DNA of 52,735 bases from Pseudomonadota bacterium (lineage in GTDB: Bacteria > Pseudomonadota > Alphaproteobacteria > Rhizobiales > Devosiaceae), in assembly GCA_023415605.1 (NCBI GenBank), contig JAEZKB010000191.1:1-52735 (forward strand), given 5' to 3'. The notes beneath the pieces are model-generated. The model did no database searches. It was not told the DNA's origin and worked only from the letters and a program-made list of their open reading frames with translations. Shown piece by piece: positions 9,501 through 18,680 of this stretch. How positions within the stretch are numbered: position 1 is the stretch's first letter; each line of letters opens with the position of its first letter. Position numbers and translations under genes: made by a program.

Positions 9501-10127
9501 GGCACGGGCCCGAAGGCTGGGGGGCCGCACTATCTCGCCCGCTTCTCGCGGCCGACCGCCGTCGCGCCGGTGTCGTCGACCATCAACGGTCTCTCCGGCA
9601 TCTCCATCGGCTTTGCCATCTCGGCGGTCGACCAGGTTCGCGCCGCGCTCGAAAAGACTTCGATCTCTCCGGTGGTTACGCCGATGCCGGGTCCGACTGG
9701 TGAGAGTAACGAGCTCCAGCAACTGCCGCGGGGCGTGGTCCTCTGTCTCGGCCCCGACGAGGCTTCCGCCCGAATCCAAGCGGAGATGGCGCTCGCGCAC
9801 CAGAATGGTGTCCTCGTCATCGCGCCCGGCGCCACCCGCATCGCCAACGATCTCGGCGCCGACGGCGCAGTCATCGGCGGGGTCGACAAGCGGCTTGCGC
9901 CTGCCGCCGTCGAGGCAGGTTTGCACGTTGATGCCATTATGCATTTTGGTGACGAGCAGGCATTGAAGCCCTGGCGACAAGCGTTGTCGCGGCGCGAAGG
10001 TGCCATCATCCCGCTGATCACCAACGAGGCCGATACGAGCCGGCTCTTCATCGAGCGCCATGTCTGCGTGGATACTACGGCATCGGGTGGCAATGCCGAG
10101 TTGCTAGCAGGCGCCGCCGGGACGTAG
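6567..10127 (+). CDS. putA: bifunctional proline dehydrogenase / glutamate semialdehyde dehydrogenase PutA
   Basis: Oxidises proline to glutamate in two steps, passing electrons to FAD (then the quinone pool) and NAD. The 1186-residue protein has an N-terminal arm (1-150), the FAD barrel (about 150-470; RLVKGAYWD near 344 and the GRHADLLAYLVRRLLENG region near 452), an aldehyde dehydrogenase domain (about 530-1000) with Glu775 in ETGG and catalytic Cys809 in GQRCS, and a C-terminal domain (about 1040-1186) typical of long PutA proteins. The DNA-binding ribbon-helix-helix of enterobacterial PutA is absent, so it should not repress itself. No Lrp-type regulator adjoins. A binding protein gene follows 9 bases after the stop. 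Confidence 0.96.
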   Translation: MTKDRLSELRQTIRAATLADEAATLARLVADAGLDDGERASIGVRATELVEKVRSGSSTGMLESFLAEYTLSTHEGIALMCLAEALLRVPDTRTIDDLIEDKIAPSRWSEHLDRANSPLVNVSTLALTLTGEVLRDGGAGIAGTIKGFVQRIGEPVIRSAVLQAMKILGGQFVLGRTIEEATKVARKLEKDGYSYSYDMLGEAARTEDDAKRYRTAYAEAIAVLATRATAGNVRDNPGVSVKLSALHPRYEFAKRERVMSELVERTLALAMMARGANMGFNIDAEEAERLDLSLDVIEAVLADPRLEGWDGFGIVIQAYGQRASHVIDWVEALAEKLDRRLMVRLVKGAYWDAEVKRAQVLGLDGFPVFTRKAATDISYIANVRRLLEKRERIYPQFATHNAHTTSAVLQLAAQIGAAPTDYEFQRLHGMGERLHEILRTEHGTRTRIYAPVGRHADLLAYLVRRLLENGANGSFVNMIADRDVPAADVVRDPFVAIEVAQPLVKAPAELFAPKRKNSRGLDLADPMIMERLDRRRTAHAERTWTAGPIIDGNVDGADPQPVTNPANCATVGEVTHATLIDVATAIDAAERHSLDWSSRPVAERAALLRKVADLYENHATELFALAAREAGKTLPDCVGEVREAVDFLRYYAGEAEGGGPWNPRGVFACISPWNFPLAIFTGQIAAALATGNTVIAKPAEATPLIAARAVELMIEAGIPKGVIQLLPGEGRIIGQALASDPRIGGVCFTGSLPTAKAIDQAMAENLPPDAPLIAETGGLNAMVVDSTALPEQAVRDILASAFQSAGQRCSALRILYIQEEAAERTLEMLHGAMDELAVGDPWLLATDIGPVIDQRAYDKIDAHVMNFHDQGDVLKRTSTSGNGTFVAPTVIRVRGIEDLREEVFGPVLHVATFKADALDAVISSINASGYGLTFGLHTRIDARVDHVSRAVKAGNIYVNRNQIGAVVGSQPFGGEGLSGTGPKAGGPHYLARFSRPTAVAPVSSTINGLSGISIGFAISAVDQVRAALEKTSISPVVTPMPGPTGESNELQQLPRGVVLCLGPDEASARIQAEMALAHQNGVLVIAPGATRIANDLGADGAVIGGVDKRLAPAAVEAGLHVDAIMHFGDEQALKPWRQALSRREGAIIPLITNEADTSRLFIERHVCVDTTASGGNAELLAGAAGT

Positions 10128-10136
10128 ACTGCGGTC

Positions 10137-10925
10137 ATGATCTCGTGGCTCAAGGCTGTACCGCTGGGCCTTGTCGTTTGGGTCGCGTCGTGGGGCGCGA
10201 CACAAGCCGATGATCTGCAGCGCATTATTGCCGCCGGCGCGATCAAGGTTGGCGTTTGTCTCTCGGCCGAACCGGCCGGCTTCCGCGACAGCGACGGGAT
10301 GCCGCGTGGCTATGACGTCGATGTCGCCACCCAGCTTGCGGCAGCGCTGGAGGTCAATCTCGATCTCGTCGAGGTCACCGGCGCCACCCGCATGCCCCAA
10401 CTCCTCTCCGGCATGATCGACGTCATCGCCTGCAACATCACCGCCACTACCGAACGGGCTCGGGTGATCGACTTCTCGTTTCCATACCTGCGTACGGGCA
10501 TCAAGCTGCTCGTGCAGAGGGGGAGCGGCATACGCAGCCTCGAGGATATCGGCAATCGGCGCCTTGTGGTCGGTCGCGGTACCACCGGCGAGACGATGGC
10601 CCGCCAGCGCGCGCCGGACGCCGAGCTCATCTTCGTCGAGAACCCGGGTGATGCGACCTTGTTGATGCGGCAGGGCCAGGCCGATGCCTATGTCGAGGAC
10701 AGCCTCACCGTCGACTACATCGCCGCGGCTTTCCCCAGTCAGCTCGAAGTGCTGCCCGAAACCTACTCGTCGGACGCCATCTGTTTCGGCATCCGCAAGG
10801 GCAACCCGGACCTGCTGCGCTGGCTCGATCTATTTGCCTCGACCTATGTGTCGTCAGGCAAATACGAAGCCACCTACGGCAAGTGGTGGGGCGAGGCTCC
10901 GCCGGTGCTGACGCCGATCTGGTGA
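10137..10925 (+). CDS. amino-acid ABC transporter substrate-binding protein, orphan
   Basis: A 262-residue periplasmic binding protein of family 3. Residues 1-25 are a Sec signal peptide ending near TQA-DD; the mature part begins with the usual AAGAIKVGVC strand and has the GYDVDVA ligand-binding signature near 60 and the DVIACNITATTERARVIDFSFPY segment near 95 (only its ends DVIA and SFPY matter as landmarks). No permease or ATPase gene adjoins. The 9-base gap to putA suggests cotranscription, hinting at proline or another amino acid as ligand; this is inference. It may use a transporter encoded elsewhere. Confidence 0.85.
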   Translation: MISWLKAVPLGLVVWVASWGATQADDLQRIIAAGAIKVGVCLSAEPAGFRDSDGMPRGYDVDVATQLAAALEVNLDLVEVTGATRMPQLLSGMIDVIACNITATTERARVIDFSFPYLRTGIKLLVQRGSGIRSLEDIGNRRLVVGRGTTGETMARQRAPDAELIFVENPGDATLLMRQGQADAYVEDSLTVDYIAAAFPSQLEVLPETYSSDAICFGIRKGNPDLLRWLDLFASTYVSSGKYEATYGKWWGEAPPVLTPIW

Positions 10926-10926
10926 G

Positions 10927-11294
10927 CTAGACCGTCACCGCGAACAGTAGCAGGAAGCCGCCCACCAGGGCCGTGTTGACGATGCACGCATTGATGTGCG
11001 GGAAGCGTTCTTCCTTGGGGAGGCCCAGTAGGGGTGCACGATCAAGGTCGCGGCCGCAAGGAAGACGGCCAACCCCAGCGCCGCCAACGGCACGAGCACG
11101 CCGATGACGATCAGGGCGGCCGAAACCAGTTGCACGGCAACGCCGATGATGGTGACGATGCGGGCATTGGGAACTTTGCGCCCCTCCATCAGCCCCACCA
11201 GCCGGTCGAGGTTGCGGAAGTTGCGGACGCCCGCGACGACAAAGGGCAAGCCCATCAGGATGCGGGCAATGATGAAGACGATACCGGTAGACAT
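10927..11294 (-). pseudogene. DoxX family membrane protein, frameshifted
   Basis: A small four-helix membrane protein of the DoxX group, interrupted by one frameshift. The first frame runs from the ATG at 11294 (MSTGIVFIIARILMG) to VHPYW; the family continuation GLPKEERFPHINAC...GGFLLLFA is in the neighbouring frame and ends at the stop at 10927. Inserting one C into the C run at 11024-11026 restores a continuous reading through YWGLPKEER. As written, the first frame instead ends near 10935 with an unrelated tail. A recent mutation or an assembly error are both possible, because the rest of the gene is undamaged. Confidence 0.8.
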
Positions 11295-11369
11295 GAAAAC
11301 TCCAGTCGGTGACGCGGCCGAATCTCGGCCGCAACCATACGACGTTCAAGCGGGGCTCAAATCGACAAT

Positions 11370-12430
<1,061 letters not shown>

Positions 12431-12431
<1 letters not shown>

Positions 12432-13519
12432 TACGCTTTTCCCCCGTGCGAAGCCGGCAGCCAGCTCCGATATTTTGGATGGTCCGGCCCGATGGGCAGA
12501 GTGACCTCGGTCCGGGTCTCCGACGAATGGTAGAAGGCGGTGACGATTTCCAGCGCGCGGCGCGAGTCAGCGCTGGTGACCGGCAGCGGCCCCTTGCCTT
12601 CCAGATAGTCGTGGAAACGCGCCATCTGTGTCTGGAAGCGCGACGGCACGTCTTTCCAGTCCTTGAGCAATGCGTCGATCTTTTCCTTGGCCGCGTCGTT
12701 TGCCGGCAGGATCTTCCAGAGCGCCGCGCCCGGATTGTAGGGCGCCTGGTCACTCTCGAAGGTAACGTTCTCGAAGGCGATGCGAATGCGGGTGATCTCA
12801 TCTACCGAACCCAGCGTGGCGGTGAATGAGGCCAAGGCGCCGCTCGCCATCTCTACGGAAGCCGAAATGCAGTCCTCCACCTCGATGGCATTGACCCGCG
12901 TCGTGACGCGGCCAAAAAGGCTTTTGATCGGCCCCATGAGGTACGTGAAGAGGTCATGCGGGTGGATGGCATGCGTCATCAGCACGCCGCCCAGCTCGGT
13001 AGCCCATTTGCCGCGCCAGGGCACGGCGTAATAGTCGGGCCCGCGGCGCCACAGCGTCTCGACGGTGCCGACGTAGGGTTTGCCCGCAATACCGGCGTCG
13101 ATAATGGCTTTGGCCTGTTCGATGCCGTTCCCGTAGCGATACTGGAAGATGGGCATCAACGTGCCCTTCGCCATGGCTTCCGCGGCGATCACCTCGTCGA
13201 CCTGCGACAACGAGCCGACCAGCGGCTTCTCGCAGACCACATGCTTGCCTGCCTTGAGGCCGGCCATCACCTGCGGATAGTGCACCATCGGCGGGGTGCA
13301 GATATCGACGATGTCGACATCGTCCATGGCAAGGACTTCGTCATAACTGGTAGTGCGGCGCTCGACATCGAATTCATCCGCCAGCGCGTTCATGCGCTCG
13401 GGGTTGAGGTCGCAGATCACCAGAACATTGTATTTGTCGGGGTTGGTGACGTAGCCTTCGATGATGTGGCTGCGGCCTATGCCGCCCCCGACGACGGCAA
13501 CGTTGTAGATCTTGCTCAT
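12431..13519 (-). CDS. Gfo/Idh/MocA family oxidoreductase (EKP type)
   Basis: A 362-residue NAD(P)-dependent sugar or cyclitol dehydrogenase. A Rossmann motif GGGIGRSH lies near residues 10-17, an acidic Asp ends the second strand (VICDLNPE), and the cofactor/catalytic EKP is in CEKPLV near 98. The C-terminal alpha/beta domain includes the WATELGGVLMTHAIHPHD region with the catalytic His near 188. The chosen start overlaps the stop of the upstream oxidoreductase gene in an ATGA arrangement, so the two are translationally coupled and probably act on the same imported sugar, for example as an oxidation and reduction pair. Confidence 0.9.
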
Positions 13520-14532
13520 TGTTGCCAAACCGTTCCCTTTTCGGCGAGGTGCTGCGCGTCGAGCGCCAGCTCCATGGCCTTGAAGCAATGCGCCTGGCTC
13601 ATCGCGGTCTCGGTGCGGTTGAGCACGTCGGCCACCAGCGCGGGGCCGTAGGGCAGGGCGACATCGCTGCAATCGACGTACTGCACGCCCTGCTTGTCCA
13701 CCATGAAGAGGTGGTCCTTGCCCGGCCGTCCGGCGATGTCGATGTACTTCCTTAGCTCGATATAGCCCTCGGTACCGAGGATCGTCAGGCGGCCGTCACC
13801 CCAGGTTGGCAGACCTTCCGGCGTGAACCAGTCGAGCCGCACATAGCCGGTGGTCTTGGGCGTGCGCAGATGCATGTCGCCGACATCCTGCAGCCCGGGA
13901 CGATCGGGGTTGGCTCGGTTGGCAACCGTCGCCGAGATCACCTCGGCGTCGAGTGTGTCGGAGAAGAACAGGAATTGCTCGCACTGGTGGCTGCCGATGT
14001 CGCAGAGAATGCCGCCATAGCGTTTGCGGTCAAAGAACCAGTCGGGCCGCTGGTTGTTGCGGATGGCATGCGGGCCAAGACCGACCGTGTGGATCACCTC
14101 GCCAATGGCGCCGGCCTTTACCAATTCGCCGGCCTTTACCGTCGAGCGGGTTTCAAAATGCTCCGAATAGCAGACCGAGAAGATGCGGCCGGTCTCCGCC
14201 ACGACCCGGCGCAGGTCGGCGAGCTGGTCGTGGCTGGTCATGCCCGGCTTGTCGCTCATCACGTCCTTGCCGTGCCGCATCGCCTCGATGGCAACGCCGG
14301 CTCGTTCGTTAAGAATGGCGGCCGTCACCACCATCTGGATCGACTTATCTTCGAGGATGGCGCGCTTGTCGCTGACGCGCTTGGCCTGCGGATACTTGTC
14401 GCCAAACGCCTTGGCGAGATCGTCCTCGATCGCGTGGAACGATACGAACTCGGCGCCCGCGTCGAGCAGGCAGTCTACCTGGCCGTAGATGTGATTGTGG
14501 TTGATGCCGATGACGGCAAAACGGATGCTCAT
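13516..14532 (-). CDS. Gfo/Idh/MocA family oxidoreductase (DKP variant)
   Basis: A 338-residue member with a divergent N-terminus: INHNHIYGQ near residue 10 replaces a standard glycine motif. The family EKP is DKP here (SDKPGMTS near 95). The C-terminal domain has the GGILCDIGSHQCEQF segment near 175 with the conserved Asp and His. These changes suggest an altered cofactor site or a non-canonical activity. It lies between the permease genes (20 bases downstream of the MalG-type permease) and the second oxidoreductase, with which it overlaps by 4 bases. Confidence 0.88.
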   Translation of the reverse strand: MSIRFAVIGINHNHIYGQVDCLLDAGAEFVSFHAIEDDLAKAFGDKYPQAKRVSDKRAILEDKSIQMVVTAAILNERAGVAIEAMRHGKDVMSDKPGMTSHDQLADLRRVVAETGRIFSVCYSEHFETRSTVKAGELVKAGAIGEVIHTVGLGPHAIRNNQRPDWFFDRKRYGGILCDIGSHQCEQFLFFSDTLDAEVISATVANRANPDRPGLQDVGDMHLRTPKTTGYVRLDWFTPEGLPTWGDGRLTILGTEGYIELRKYIDIAGRPGKDHLFMVDKQGVQYVDCSDVALPYGPALVADVLNRTETAMSQAHCFKAMELALDAQHLAEKGTVWQQ

Positions 14533-14551
14533 AATGTACTCGCGAGTCGGG

Positions 14552-15442
14552 CTATCGCTTCATGCCAGTGGTCGCGATGCCCTCGATGAGCAGGCGCTGG
14601 AAGAAGAGAAAGAAAACGAAGACTGGCACCAGGGTGAGGATCGACATGGCGAACAGCCCACCCCAATCGGATTCCGCGCTCGAGTCCACGAAAGTGCGGA
14701 GACCGAGTTGCACCGTATAGGTGCGAATGTCCGAGAGGTAGATCAGGGGGCCGAAGAAGTCGTCCCAGGTCCAGATAAAGGTGAAGATGGCGGCGGTGGC
14801 CAGCACCGGCAGGCTCAGCGGCAGTAGCACCTTCCAATAGATGCGCCACGGCGAGCAGCCGTCCATCTGAGCCGCCTCGTCAAGCTCACGCGGAATGCCG
14901 CGGAAGAACTGCACCATGAGGAAGATGAAGAACGCGTCGGCGGCGAGGAATTTCGGCACCACCAATGGCAGGAAGGTGTTGATCCAGTCGAGGTTGTGGA
15001 ACAGCACGTATTGCGGGATCAGCGTCACCTGGTAGGGCAGCATCAGCGTTCCCAGCATCATCGCGAACCAGAAGTTGCGGCCTTTGAACTCGAGGCGGGC
15101 AAACGCAAACGCCGCCAGCGAGCATGTCGCCAGGTTGCCGATGATCGAGAGCACCGAAATGATCAGCGAATTGAGGAAAAAGGTGTCGAACCCGATCCTC
15201 AGGCCATGCCAGCCACGCAGATAGGCGTCGATGCTCCACTCGCTCGGCCAAAGGCTGTTCGAGGTGAAGATCTCGTTCTCCGGGCGGAACGAAGCCGCTA
15301 GCATCCAGAGCAGCGGATAGAGCATCAGGATCGAGGCGCCGATCAGCACCACATGGGCTGCGACCGAGCCGATGCGCTTGAGGTTCTTCTTGAGCGGGGT
15401 GGCTTCGGTAACGACCGTCAGGCGGGTGACATCAGTTGTCAT
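14552..15442 (-). CDS. sugar ABC transporter permease (MalG type)
   Basis: A 296-residue inner-membrane protein with six predicted helices; the first spans about residues 27-50 after a cytoplasmic N-terminus. The EAA loop that docks to the ATPase reads EAAQMDGCSPWRIYWKVLLP near residue 190. The ATG overlaps the 3' end of the MalF-type permease gene by 11 bases, showing translational coupling within the CUT1 operon. Confidence 0.92.
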   Translation of the reverse strand: MTTDVTRLTVVTEATPLKKNLKRIGSVAAHVVLIGASILMLYPLLWMLAASFRPENEIFTSNSLWPSEWSIDAYLRGWHGLRIGFDTFFLNSLIISVLSIIGNLATCSLAAFAFARLEFKGRNFWFAMMLGTLMLPYQVTLIPQYVLFHNLDWINTFLPLVVPKFLAADAFFIFLMVQFFRGIPRELDEAAQMDGCSPWRIYWKVLLPLSLPVLATAAIFTFIWTWDDFFGPLIYLSDIRTYTVQLGLRTFVDSSAESDWGGLFAMSILTLVPVFVFFLFFQRLLIEGIATTGMKR

Positions 15443-16376
15443 AGTGCACCCAGTACTTGGAAGTCAGGAACGAGAAGCCGGTGAACAGCGCCACGATGAT
15501 GAGCAGGATCCAGGCCAACGCCGAGGCATAGCCCATGCGGAAGAACTCGAACGCCTCCTGGTAGAGGTAGAGCGTATAGAACAGCGTCGAGTTGATCGGG
15601 TTACCGGTGCCGCCTGAGATGATGAACGCCGGGGTGAAGCTCTTGAAGCCCTCGATGGTCTGGATGATGGCGTTGAAGAAGACCACTGGCGTCAGCATCG
15701 GCAGGGTAATCTTCCAGAACTGCCGCCACTTGCTGGCGCCATCGAGGCTTGCGGCCTCGTACATGTCCTGCGGAATTTGACGAAGGCCTGCGAGGAAGAT
15801 GATCATCGGAGAGCCGAACTGCCAGACCGCGAGGACGATCAGGGTCCAGAGTGAGAAGCGGGGATTGGAAATCCAGCTCGGTCCTTGGATACCGAAGTTG
15901 GCGAGGAAGTCGTTGACGAGGCCGTCGCCGGCGAACAGCGTGCGCCATAGCACTGCGATCGCCACCGAGGCGCCGAGCAGCGAGGGTAGGTAGAAGACGG
16001 CCCGATAGAGCGGCAGGCCTCTCATCCCACGATTGAGCAGAAGTGCCACGCCGAGCGCAAAGGCGAGCTTCAGCGGCACCGAGAAGATGACGAAGAAGAA
16101 GGTGACCTGCATCGACTTGGCGAACTTGGTATCCGCCGTGAAGATGCGCTCGTAGTTCGCGGTGCCAACCCAATCCGGCGCGGTCAACAGATCGAAGTTG
16201 GTGAAGCTCAGGTAGAGGGACGAGATCATCGGCCCCAAAGTGAGGCCGAAAAAGCCGATGAACCAGGGCAAGAGGAAGAGGTAGCCCGGGGCGTTCCGGC
16301 TCCAGATGCGGGTCCAGACAGAAGGCGTGACCGCGCGCTCCGCGTCGCGGTATTCGGAAGCAGAGCGCGCCGTCAT
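15432..16376 (-). CDS. sugar ABC transporter permease (MalF type)
   Basis: A 314-residue inner-membrane permease. The first helix is near residues 31-53 (YLFLLPWFIGFFGLTLGPM), and the EAA motif EAASLDGASKWRQFWKITLP lies near 203. It starts 5 bases after the binding protein gene's stop and overlaps the next permease gene, so binding protein and membrane subunits form one transcript. Together with the MalG-type partner it builds the translocation channel. Confidence 0.92.
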   Translation of the reverse strand: MTARSASEYRDAERAVTPSVWTRIWSRNAPGYLFLLPWFIGFFGLTLGPMISSLYLSFTNFDLLTAPDWVGTANYERIFTADTKFAKSMQVTFFFVIFSVPLKLAFALGVALLLNRGMRGLPLYRAVFYLPSLLGASVAIAVLWRTLFAGDGLVNDFLANFGIQGPSWISNPRFSLWTLIVLAVWQFGSPMIIFLAGLRQIPQDMYEAASLDGASKWRQFWKITLPMLTPVVFFNAIIQTIEGFKSFTPAFIISGGTGNPINSTLFYTLYLYQEAFEFFRMGYASALAWILLIIVALFTGFSFLTSKYWVHYDN

Positions 16377-16381
16377 GTCGG

Positions 16382-17671
16382 TCAGCCTGCGCGAGACAGG
16401 ATTTCATTGACCTCTTTGAAGAAGGCCACGCCAGCGTCTTCGGGCGATTGGGCACCGAAGGCGACTTCCTGGCTCTTGGTCTTCAATGCCTTGTTCACCT
16501 CGCCGGCATTGGCCGGGGGGGAGGGCGGCAATGGCCCAAGCAGGTCGCCCAGGTTCGACACGAAGTTCAGCGCGATCTGGCTCTGCGCGTCCAGAGTCGG
16601 GGCCACTGTCTCGCGCGTCGAGGCCTTGCAGGGAATGCCGCGTTCGACGCCCAGTGCCTTGGTGGCTTCCGGATCGGAGATGAAGAAGTTGATGAACTTG
16701 GCGCCATCCGAGAGCTTCTGGCTGTTCGCTCCGAGCGAGAAGAACATCGAGGGCTTGCGATAGTGCCCGCCACCCGCGCCCGGCTTGTAACGCGGATAGT
16801 GCATCATGGTGTACTCGTCCTGGCTCAGCGCCTGGAAGGCGATAAGCTGGTTCGAGTTGGCGTAGGTGGTCGGCGCCTTGCCGAGCGTGATCATGGTGTT
16901 TTCGATCGCATCATTGGCGTCGAGAGCCTGATCGTCCGGCGATACCGTCACACCGGCCGCACGCAGGTCGGCCCAGAGCTGGAACCATTCCACCAGGTCG
17001 TTCTCGTCAAAGAGCGGCTTGCCGTCGGCGCCATAAAGCCCCTTGCCCTTGGAACGAAGCCAGTTGTCGAGGCCCGGCTCGCCTCCCGAATAGTCACTCC
17101 AGACCTTCATGCCCGGACGCTTGTTCTTCGAGTTCCACTCCTCTGCCAAAGCGGGAAGATCGGCATAGCTGAATTCCGGACCAGGAATGGCAACGCCGGC
17201 CTCTTCGAAGGCGGTCTTGTTGACCATCACGGCCGTGGAATTGGCGCCCAGGCTGATGCCATAGAGCTTGCCGTCGACCTTGCCGCCATCAAGCTGGTCC
17301 TGGTCGAAGTCCGCAAGATCCAGTTCCTTGCCGACAAACTCGTCGAGCGGGGCGATGGCGTTGCGGTTCGCGTATTCGACGATATAGCGGTAGTCCATCT
17401 GGATGATGTCCGGCGCGTTTCCGCCGGCGACCTGCGTGCCCAGTTTGGGCCAGTAGTCGGCGAATGCCAGGAACTCGCCGTCGAACACGGTGCCTGGGTT
17501 GGCCTTCGAGTAGAGGTCGGTGGCCGCATAGGTGCGGTCGGCACGCGCCTGACCACCCCAGAACAGCAGGCGGATGCGGTTCTCCTGGGCCATTGCTGGC
17601 GACAGGGCGCCGGCCGCAAGCAGCGCGGTGCTGCCCATGAGGAATTGGCGTCGATCAACGCGGAACGTCAT
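16382..17671 (-). CDS. sugar ABC transporter substrate-binding protein (family 1)
   Basis: A 429-residue periplasmic binding protein of the CUT1 importer and first gene of the operon. The N-terminus carries a twin-arginine-like signal (VDRRQFLMG, then a hydrophobic stretch to SPAMA-QE), which implies export by Tat in folded form. The mature protein opens with RIRLLFWGG and contains the PDIIQMDY strand near residue 105, standard for family 1 sugar binders. A 17-base operator-like motif lies 72 bases upstream. The ligand is unknown. Confidence 0.92.
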   Translation of the reverse strand: MTFRVDRRQFLMGSTALLAAGALSPAMAQENRIRLLFWGGQARADRTYAATDLYSKANPGTVFDGEFLAFADYWPKLGTQVAGGNAPDIIQMDYRYIVEYANRNAIAPLDEFVGKELDLADFDQDQLDGGKVDGKLYGISLGANSTAVMVNKTAFEEAGVAIPGPEFSYADLPALAEEWNSKNKRPGMKVWSDYSGGEPGLDNWLRSKGKGLYGADGKPLFDENDLVEWFQLWADLRAAGVTVSPDDQALDANDAIENTMITLGKAPTTYANSNQLIAFQALSQDEYTMMHYPRYKPGAGGGHYRKPSMFFSLGANSQKLSDGAKFINFFISDPEATKALGVERGIPCKASTRETVAPTLDAQSQIALNFVSNLGDLLGPLPPSPPANAGEVNKALKTKSQEVAFGAQSPEDAGVAFFKEVNEILSRAG

Positions 17672-17742
17672 CAGAAAGTCCTCCCATGTGGTTGCTGCCG
17701 GGTTCCCGGTCAGGATGTCATCCAGCGACCCCCGTCGCTAAA

Positions 17743-17759
17743 TAACCAACTGGTTACAA
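17743..17759. promoter_or_regulatory. TetR-type operator candidate, copy 1
   Basis: The motif TAACCAA-CTG-GTTACAA contains a perfect 6-2-6 inverted repeat (TAACCA, AC, TGGTTA). An almost identical 17-base motif, differing only in the three central bases, occurs at 18640. This copy lies in the 176-base gap upstream of the sugar ABC operon and downstream of the TetR gene's stop. Binding by the TetR protein encoded between the two copies is inference. Confidence 0.65.
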
Positions 17760-17847
17760 CCTTCGACCCATAAGAAGCGGCTGTCAATAGCGGTTCAGAT
17801 TTCGTTCATTTGTGGGGCGAAGGGCGAGAAAGGGCCCGGGATTTCGT

Positions 17848-18504
17848 TCAGGAGCGCTTGGTGCGGAGGTAGTCGAGGACCATTTGGACGGCCTGGGCTT
17901 CGCGCTCCTGGATCATGGCGAACTGGCTGAGGTCGCGGCCGAAGATCACCGTCAGGGTCTTCATGTTGGAGACGTAGAAGTAGCCCAGCCCGGCGATCGA
18001 GATGTAGAGCTGCATGGGGTCGACATCGGTGCGGAACACGCCGGACTCGGCGCCGCGGCGGAGGATGTCACGCAGCTCGTTGACCAAGGGCGAGTTGATC
18101 GCCGGGATGTCCTTGAGCTGCTTCAAGAAGCGCGCATTCTGCAGGTTCTCGACCGCGAGAAGCCTTGGAAACCAAGGGTTTGCAAGAAAGTGCCGGAAGG
18201 TGAAGCGAACCAGGCGATCCATGGCTTCGACCGGGTCGTACTGGCTCAGCGTCAGTTCCTTCTCGCCGCGCCGGATCTCCTGGTAGGCGTCGAGCAGCAC
18301 GGCGGAATAGAGCGCTTCCTTGTTGCCATAGTAGTGGTAGAGCAGCCGCTTGTTGGCCCGGGCCCGGGCGGCGATGGAGTCGACGCGGGCGCCGTTGAAA
18401 CCCTGCTCGCAGAACTCGTCGCGCGCGGCCTTCAAGATCTCGGCTTTGGTGCGCTCGGCATCACGGGTACGGGGCTTGTCCAGCACCGCCTCGTCACTCG
18501 CCAT
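17848..18504 (-). CDS. TetR/AcrR family transcriptional regulator
   Basis: A 218-residue one-component repressor. The DNA-binding domain covers about residues 12-58 (RTKAEILKAARDEF, then helix-turn-helix VDSIAARARANKRLLYHYYG), and the remaining residues form the all-helical ligand domain of the RutR-like TetR group. The ATG at 18504 is favoured by AGAGG about 8 bases upstream; a start 9 codons earlier is less likely. It sits between the leftward sugar ABC operon and the rightward Gfo/Idh - DUF993 operon, with matching operator-like motifs before both, so it is the probable regulator of the whole island. Confidence 0.9.
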   Translation of the reverse strand: MASDEAVLDKPRTRDAERTKAEILKAARDEFCEQGFNGARVDSIAARARANKRLLYHYYGNKEALYSAVLLDAYQEIRRGEKELTLSQYDPVEAMDRLVRFTFRHFLANPWFPRLLAVENLQNARFLKQLKDIPAINSPLVNELRDILRRGAESGVFRTDVDPMQLYISIAGLGYFYVSNMKTLTVIFGRDLSQFAMIQEREAQAVQMVLDYLRTKRS

Positions 18505-18639
18505 CGAGATATCCTCTCCAACAAAATCCAATGTAGGGTGTCGTTCGTGGTGTCGTGCTGACCATGAACTTCTGCCACCTGACCATCACACCGGTCTGTC
18601 ACCGATCTTGACGCTGCACTCTACCGGCGTGTATCCAAG

Positions 18640-18656
18640 TAACCAAGCAGTTACAA
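18640..18656. promoter_or_regulatory. TetR-type operator candidate, copy 2
   Basis: The motif TAACCAA-GCA-GTTACAA matches copy 1 at 17743 in 14 of 17 bases. It ends 24 bases before the ATG of the Gfo/Idh gene, where it would overlap a promoter, and also lies upstream of the divergent TetR gene, so autoregulation is possible. Confidence 0.65.
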
Positions 18657-18680
18657 AGAAGGATCGCGGGGAGGGTCGGC

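Noticed and set aside
16448..17773. A 441-codon plus-strand open frame opposite the sugar binding protein.
   Set aside because: Translation is Arg/Val/Gly-rich without domain features; the minus-strand binding protein with Tat signal is clearly the gene.
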